A DNA stretch of 64,000 bases from Apiospora phragmitis (taxonomy: Eukaryota; Ascomycota; Sordariomycetes; Amphisphaeriales; Apiosporaceae): contig JAQQWL010000003.1 in the NCBI GenBank assembly GCA_038363925.1, forward strand, positions 434,001-498,000, written 5' to 3'. The notes under the pieces were generated by a model that had not been told where the DNA came from, did no database searches, and worked only from the letters and a program-made list of their open reading frames with translations. The translations under genes were made by a program, and so were the position numbers. Below are positions 58,178 through 64,000 of this stretch, piece by piece. The stretch's first letter is position 1. Every line of letters starts with the position of its first letter.

Positions 58178-60809
58178 ATGCCCACTCCCTCGCTCATCCG
58201 CAAATCCCTCCCTCTCCCGCGTGACGCATACGAGGGAGAAGAGTACTTTTGCCGGTTTAGTCCACGCATCCATCGCGATGCCCGCCTCGCCGACGCGGGC
58301 TCGTGGCAGTGCCAGGTGGATTTCCTCGAGTCCAGCACCGAGGCGCGCGCCGATGCGGATCGCAACAAGGATGTGACGAGCTACGCCGTGGGCTGCATCA
58401 ACCCGGTCGTGGGCAACTTCACTGCCTTGTGCGCCTGCGATGCCTTGAGCGACCGGCTTGCCCTTACGACGTACATGGTTGAGTACGCTTACATACACGA
58501 TGATGGTAATTAAGATCGCCCTCAAGACGTCGTAGTCATCAGGAGACCAAGAACTAACATCGTCTAGTCATCGAGTACGCCGAGAACAGGGGCGAATCCG
58601 AGGTAGAGACAGACGCGTGTTGCCAACGAATAGTCGGGTCGGGCGTTAACATTCGTCGTAGCTTACCGAGGCAAACCGACAACTCATGGAAGGCCTCACA
58701 CTGAACGGCGGCGCCAGCGGAGGCTCGAAAGATGACGTCAAGCGACGGCAACTGCAAGCCAAGATGGTCATGGAGCTCATGGACGTCGACAAGACAAAGG
58801 CGAAGGAATGCCTCCGCCTCTGGAGGGAGATGTCGGACGTGTTTGTCCAGATCCGAGATTTGAAGTTCACCGTCTTGGACGAATATCTCAAATACCGTAT
58901 AGTTGATGCGGGCTGTCCGTGAGTACCCTCTGACGCTCAATATCCGTCTGCTATTTTTCTTCTCTTTCCTAATGCCAAAGATACGTTCACTGATTGCAAA
59001 CTGCTAGCTGGACCATGAGCCTGCTGTGCTTTTCCATGGACTTCACTTTGACTCCTGATGAAACAGAGAAGACTGCGGCTATAACCTGGGCTGCGTATAG
59101 CAGCTGGGTCCTGGTGAATGACTACTTCTCGTGGGAGAAGGAATTGAAGAACCATCAGGCCAAGGGAGGTACCGGACTGATAGCCAGTGCCGTCTTCCTC
59201 TTTACGCGATGGTATTCCGCCCCGAACGACGAGGCCAAAAAGATGCTCCGGAAGGAAATCATTGCGCGCGAGGAGACGTACTGCAGACTCAAAGACGAGT
59301 TCCTCGCCAGCGGCTTCGCCACGGAAAAGACCGTCCAGTGGATGGAGCTGCTCGATTTGGTCACGGCAGGCAACTTTGCCTGGAGTATGACCACGGCTCG
59401 GTACCAACTCGGCGTCGAGGACGCCTACCCGGCACTGCGACGCAACGGTTCGTCGGGGGCTGCCAACAGCCTCGGGCATTCCATTTCGGTGAACACGGCC
59501 AAGCTGGCGGACGAGATCGATGTGGTTCTAGGAGAACGCAAGTATCTGGACCCCAGCACTCCAGAGCCCAACATACGGAGGCCTGAGCCAGCAGTGGTGG
59601 ACGAACGACCCCTAACTCGCGCACAGCCTGGATTTGCAAAGTCCCATGTCAACGGCGACTGGTCTCTGCAAAAGAATGAGGAGGTGAGGCGGAACTGAAA
59701 CCCACCGCAGAGTCTAACGAAGCTAACTCTTTCTTTCCCAGCTCATCTTGCAGCCTCAGCAGTACTTGGAGATGATGCCGTCCAAAGACGTCCGGAATGC
59801 CATCGTCGACGGCCTGGAGGTCTGGTACCACGTCCCCGAGAAGTCCCTCGCCGTCATTCGCGACATCATACAGCTGCTGCACAGCTCCTCTCTCATGTAC
59901 GTACGTTGCCCTGATCGGACAGGCCGAAAGCCCCGTTAACCCAGAACCAAGGCTGGACGACATCCAGGACGGCTCCCAGCTGCGCCGCGGGTTTCCAGCA
60001 GCCCACGTCGTGTTCGGCGTTAGCCAAACCATCAACTCGGCCAACCTCCTGCTCATGAAAGCGTTGAAAGCCGCCGAACTGCTCTCGCCGCTCGCTTTGC
60101 ACATCCTGATCGAGAGGCTCATCGATGGGCACATCGGCCAGGGCATGGATCTTTACTGGACCCATCACACCGAGGTGCCGACCGAGGAGGAGTATTTCAC
60201 TATGGTGGACGGCAGTAAGTGCGTTCTGATTTAATGTTTGTCCACAAAGCTGACACTTTGGCGTAGAAACAGGGAGTCTCTTTATCCTCTTGGCCGAGCT
60301 GATGCGTTCCGAAGCCACGGCGCATACAGATCTCGATGCCGGCCTTCTTATGAAGCTAGTGGGCCGCTTCTTCCAGGCACGCGATGACTACCAGAATCTC
60401 CATTGCGACGAAGTGCGTGACCCCCCAGTCCTCCAGGCACGGCCGTGATTGCCGCCCCGCAAGCTAACGTTTCCCGTCCTCCCAGTACACCCAAAGGAAG
60501 GGCTTCGCAGATGATATAGGAGAAGGGAAGCTTTCCCTGCCTCTCATATACGCACTCGACACCAAGTCGCCTTACCAAGGCCGACTGCGCAGTATCTTGC
60601 AACAGCGGAAGATGGGCGGCGGCCTTAGCTACGAGTTGCGGAAGCTGGCCGTGGCGGATATCAAAGCCACCGGTGGGCTTCAGAGTGCGAAGAACACGGC
60701 CATCGGTCTGCAGGAGGCGGTTGACGAGACGCTGACGATGTACGAAAAGCGGGTCGGCGAGAAGAACTGGCTCTTGCGACTGGCTCAGAAACGGTTGGAG
60801 ATTGACTAG
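58178..60809 (+). CDS. bifunctional terpene synthase: class I cyclase plus prenyltransferase, 727 aa
   Basis: Eight exons (58178-58505, 58568-58602, 58662-58918, 59008-59683, 59742-59896, 59952-60214, 60267-60412, 60486-60809) join into 2,184 nt with no frame break. The N-terminal cyclase domain has the Mg-binding DDVIE (108-112) and the NSE triad NDYFSWEKE (244-252). A linker (about 370-430) leads to the C-terminal isoprenyl diphosphate synthase with DDIQD (486-490) and DDYQN (611-615). This order is that of fungal chimeric di-/sesterterpene synthases such as fusicoccadiene and ophiobolin F synthases. The C-terminal half makes GGPP or GFPP from C5 units and the N-terminal half cyclises it. 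The product cannot be read from sequence. No P450 or other tailoring gene is adjacent. Introns are 49-89 nt; intron 2 has an unusual GTAGAG donor. Confidence 0.93.
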
Positions 60810-61290
60810 TGAAGGTGGTGTTGTTTCGTACCGGATGGTCGCACCACCAGCTGGGAGGCATGCTGGAGATTTCCTGTTTCTCCCGGGGCCCAAGTTGATA
60901 ATATAATCCGACAGTATTGAGACGTTGCTACAGTTTAGACGACCATTTACCCCAGCTGGCCTAAGGGTCACTAGGTTGCTACGCGTTTCCTTTGAATTTA
61001 AGTACCTTAGAGCCGAATGACCGCTTGTAAAAGCCTTATGCAATCGCTTATGTAATTTGATCGTTTCTACTATTATCAACAGGGTTGAATAGGGTTTATT
61101 GCCCAGGTACGTGTAGTCCGCCTTGGACGTTGAAGTGTTGGTGGTATCCTAGGTTACTCATGCTTCAGTGCTGAATTTGGGCACGTTTGCTGGGTCGGCT
61201 GCTCAGCGTGTCGTACTCCGGCGAATTAGAGCATGAGAAGAGATACGACCTGCCGCCGTGCTTGCCTTTCCGGTGTTCAGCCGTCGCCGT
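60810..61290. other. 3' flank of the terpene synthase
   Basis: No gene is recognised. The similarity to the membrane-protein tail begins only at about 61300. Confidence 0.5.
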
Positions 61291-61295
61291 CTGAA

Positions 61296-61493
61296 CCAGA
61301 CAAGTTTGCGAAAGTTGACATCAGCCCTGTCTCCACCAGCGATGCTGTGGTGTTGGTTATAGGGAAGTCGTCCCCTACTCAATCCGGAAACGAGTCCGGC
61401 CTTTCCGCTTCTCACTCTAAAGTCAGGGTGCTGGATCCTGATCAAGCAGAACCTGCGACTGTGGCGCCCGCGAAGTCGGCTGAAAAGAAATAG
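61296..61493 (+). pseudogene. duplicated C-terminal fragment of the membrane-protein gene
   Basis: The stretch DKFAKVDISPVSTSDAVV matches AKFAKVDISTVFTGDAVV in the tail of the gene ending at 55681. The nucleotide match opens with 18 identical bases (caagtttgcgaaagttga) and continues, with gaps, to a TAG at 61491-61493. The membrane and extracellular parts are absent upstream. It is a truncated paralogue, in the same orientation as the fuller copy. Confidence 0.7.
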
Positions 61494-61840
61494 GTATACC
61501 CAGAACAGCTGTAAGAACCGGGATATGTGTCAAGAGGGGGTCTGAACTTGGTTAATACGGGATCCCATTTGTTGATGGTACAACAGCAAGGAGGTTAAAC
61601 TCCTTTCCACCTATTCAACTTTTTGTGAGCCAAACTCCATGTGGCCCACCTATAATTCCCTCAGTTTGTCCCGAAATTAGCGTTGGCGTTTAATTCCGGG
61701 AATAGTCGTCACCACCATACCATTCAGCCCATCATGATGATAATGCCGATTGGTCAGACTCAGGCTCGCCGCAAAGTCGGGGCGTCTTATAGCCGCCACT
61801 TCATGATACAAAGCGCATATGTAAACACCCAGGCGGACTT
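61494..61840. other. intergenic, no gene seen
   Basis: No coding signal, repeat or RNA gene was recognised between the fragment and the minus-strand gene. Confidence 0.5.
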
Positions 61841-62303
61841 TTAGGAAAGTCCCATCGGGCGAGGTATCGCGGTGATCAAGGAGTCGACGAGCATCTCGAG
61901 CGGAGGAAACATGGACTTGTTGTTCTGGAGAGAGACGTTCCAGAAGTCAGCTGAGAGAAGGACCAGTTCAGGCTGTCCTTCCGGCTCTTGTTGAGCAGGA
62001 GGCAGGGGGGGGCCAGGGCTCCACAGGGTTTTCCACCCAGTCCGGGGGTAATAAGCGGCGGTAGCTAGAAGGAGGCATGTCCGAGAGGAATGATCGCAGA
62101 TCATCTGGTCGAGGTTGATACAATGTCCATCCTTGCAGCTGGAGTACTCCAGCGGCGGTGTCAACCGATTCCACGATGAGGTGAAGCCGAAACAAGACAG
62201 CGTTCATGCCGTAGTAGCCAAGCGCATCGTCGAGCCATACGACGCATGGGATATTGTTGCCTTCAAGGACCCGGTATGCTTCGTATCGCGCGGTGTCGCC
62301 CAT
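61841..62303 (-). CDS. uncharacterised fungal protein, about 153 aa, frame break at a G8 run
   Basis: ATG at 62303 starts MGDTARYEAYRVLEGNNIP, followed by CVVWLDDALGYYGMNAVLF, GVLQLQGWTL and SSYRRLLPPDWVENP. At an eight-base homopolymer (62005-62012) the frame moves by one and resumes with ELVLLSADFWNVSLQ and MFPPLEMLVDSLITAI before the stop at 61841. I recall uncharacterised ascomycete proteins with the same order of segments. A nucleotidyltransferase-like fold is possible, but no catalytic motif is clear. The break sits exactly in the homopolymer, which points to slippage or a sequencing error. The gene is divergent from the one at 62753. Confidence 0.6.
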
Positions 62304-62752
62304 TGTGCATGGAATGAGATGTCCAGTGCAAAAATGTAGAAGATGATATATTTTTTCCCCGTTTGAAGGTCGACTCCTACGTTGATTCGAGGATGTTGCA
62401 GCAAGGAGTTTTAGGGTTGGAAATTGTTTGGCTGGAACGAACATTGCACTCCCTTCTATTTTGCACAGTCACATTCATTACCGCTTGTATTCCTCCACCG
62501 GCCCCATTTCTGACTTTGAGGTGTGGCGTTTCTCGATTAAACAAACAGTCATCCACGTGGTGTTAGTCAACTACAGTCAGGGGCCGCTCTCGGGGCCGCT
62601 TTCGACTTCGGCAGCATTTTCTAAGTATATATAACTGGCTGGTGTGCTCATTGTCTCATTCGCTCAGTGCTATCAACTATCGTATTCAAAACCTTCACCA
62701 TATTCCCCATACCTTGCTGAACCAACAAGCACCTCAAAGCATACACTACACC
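62304..62752. promoter_or_regulatory. bidirectional promoter region with TATA-like box
   Basis: Two divergent genes start at its ends. AGTATATATAAC at about 62623-62634 is a good TATA-like box for the plus-strand gene, about 120 bases before its ATG. Confidence 0.45.
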
Positions 62753-63159
62753 ATGTCAGACCCTGCCACGGCATCCCCTCCGACCAACACCATCAACAGG
62801 ACCTCTCTTCCCCCGAGAACTCCTCTGACGCATCTTCCACGCCATGGAGCTTTCTCTCGGGGTTCTTCCGGACTCCGGCGCAGGAATGGCTGGACGGGCT
62901 CCCGAAAGACGCCAAGGGGTTTGAGGACCTGGTGTGGGCTGACGAGGATGACGGAAGGTTGCCGACCGACAACGATCTGCTGGACTTCCTGGTAGATGAT
63001 TACTGGGTCTACATAGGCACCAGAGCCGAGCTTAGGGAAAAGGAGAGGCAAATGGAGATGCTGCTTAGAAAAAGCAAGGAAATAAGAGGCGCAAGAGATG
63101 TAGGAGGTATTGGATTGGAGACCAAGCTATGCAATAGACACAAGCTATGTGAGTCCTGA
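62753..63159 (+). CDS. small uncharacterised protein, about 135 aa, one frame break
   Basis: ATG 62753 starts MSDPATASPPTNTINRTS. The coding signal then moves one frame at about 62805-62825 and reads SSPENSSDASSTPWSFLSG, EWLDGLPKDAKGFEDLVW and LPTDNDLLDFLVDDYWVYIG, ending with a charged helix (REKERQMEMLLRKSKEIRG) and a stop at 63159. The acidic middle and Trp/Tyr pattern suggest a folded helical domain. I do not recognise the family. Confidence 0.5.
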
Positions 63160-64000
63160 AAAGAGACCAGGGGACTTACAAGGGCGTGATTCACAGCTAT
63201 CCCAGCTTATTTCAGGGGTAAATCGGTCTGAGCTAGCAGATCGATTACACAGGCCCACTTGGATACTCTCTGCTCTTTGCTATAGATATAGGGGCATCTG
63301 CCTAGGAACATCATTTGTGTATCGTGCACAGTGTGATAATCGAGGAATGTATACATAAGAGCATATCATACCAGTAGTGATTTTTCAGAGTAACTTAACT
63401 ATACTCCAAGTGAACAAAGGAAGGCGCCTAAGCAGGCTAGTCGCAGCAGATCGGCGGAGCAAAAATAACCTGCATGTTCGATTTCATTTACTTGGAGCCT
63501 GGCAGATACTAATTATCTGGGCATCTTTCACATTGCTGACCAGATCAATGTACCTGTAAGACCCTAAAGATTCGTGTGCAGCTGTGTATATGCGTAGACA
63601 ATGTCCCTGTTGTCCATTCCCTGGGCTTGTTCTTGCAGGTGCATATGACCTCTATGAACACGTCGCGAGAAGGAGGTAAGACTGAGCAGCAGTTAAGCAA
63701 AAGCATCGTCCCTCGAGGTAGTAGAACAGGTGAGGCTGTCCGGTCCCAGCCGATCGTTGCCTATACATTGCGGGTCCGAGCGGTGCCATGCCCGCCACGG
63801 GAGAAGCAAGCAGCTCTGCCCCCCGCAGGCAGGCCGGTATTATGCGGGTAGGCAGGTAGGGACAACTGAGTAATCACCGAAAGGGGCGAGAGCGACTGAC
63901 GGAATAACGAAATTGGTGAGCGCAATCAACGCTCGATTGTTCCCCGCAGGTGGATGTACTTGTTGGAATGAACGGAATAAAAGAAAGGGGTGCGTGTAAA
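63160..64000. other. terminal region, no gene seen
   Basis: Short frames only, with no recognised motif. A gene may begin beyond the window. Confidence 0.45.

Overview
The window is chromosomal DNA of a filamentous ascomycete (Pezizomycotina, most likely Sordariomycetes). The evidence is short GT-AG introns with internal branch sites, a HET-domain gene, an RTA1 transporter, a bifunctional terpene synthase, and a block of transposons mutated by repeat-induced point mutation (RIP). No tRNA, rRNA or CRISPR array was recognised.

Layout. 1-6.2 kb: a HET-domain gene cut by the window start, a possible small spliced gene, a divergent zinc-finger gene sharing the HET protein's C-terminal finger, and a GNAT acetyltransferase. 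6.8-10.4 kb: a large, disordered, conserved fungal protein on the minus strand. 10.4-20.6 kb: about 10 kb with no convincing gene, followed by a decayed secreted-protein gene (20.66-21.57 kb). 21.95-34.91 kb: an AT-rich heterochromatin-like island. It is a Tad/I-like non-LTR element with a 10-bp target duplication, into which a chromodomain Ty3/gypsy element (two 664-bp LTRs, 5-bp target duplication GCGTA) has inserted; both are destroyed by C-to-T and G-to-A change. 36.9-38.0 kb: an RTA1 membrane protein. 39.9-44.5 kb: a tiny Cys-pair protein converging on a large gene with stonustoxin-like, P-loop GTPase and Cys/His-rich regions. 47.4-52.6 kb: a medium-chain dehydrogenase, an unknown His-rich protein, and an intact CCCH zinc-finger gene. 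53.4-63.2 kb: a decayed multi-pass membrane protein gene, an unknown gene split by an un-mutated solo LTR (5-bp duplication TCCCG), a tandem repeat, an intact 8-exon bifunctional terpene synthase of 727 residues, a duplicated fragment of the membrane-protein C-terminus, and two small uncharacterised genes.

Two themes cross the window. First, many otherwise well-conserved genes have one or more single-base frame breaks with no intron to explain them, while others (HET, zinc finger, RTA1, CCCH, terpene synthase) are clean. Base-level indel errors in the assembly are therefore as likely as true pseudogenes for several loci. Second, allorecognition or defence-like genes (HET, the shared zinc-finger domain, the stonustoxin-like GTPase) and an orphan terpene synthase sit around a transposon island, as expected of an accessory, fast-changing part of a fungal chromosome.

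The strongest candidate for new biology is the terpene synthase at 58.18-60.81 kb. It carries all four metal-binding motifs, has no obvious tailoring genes, and is flanked by two related copies of the end of the same membrane-protein gene.
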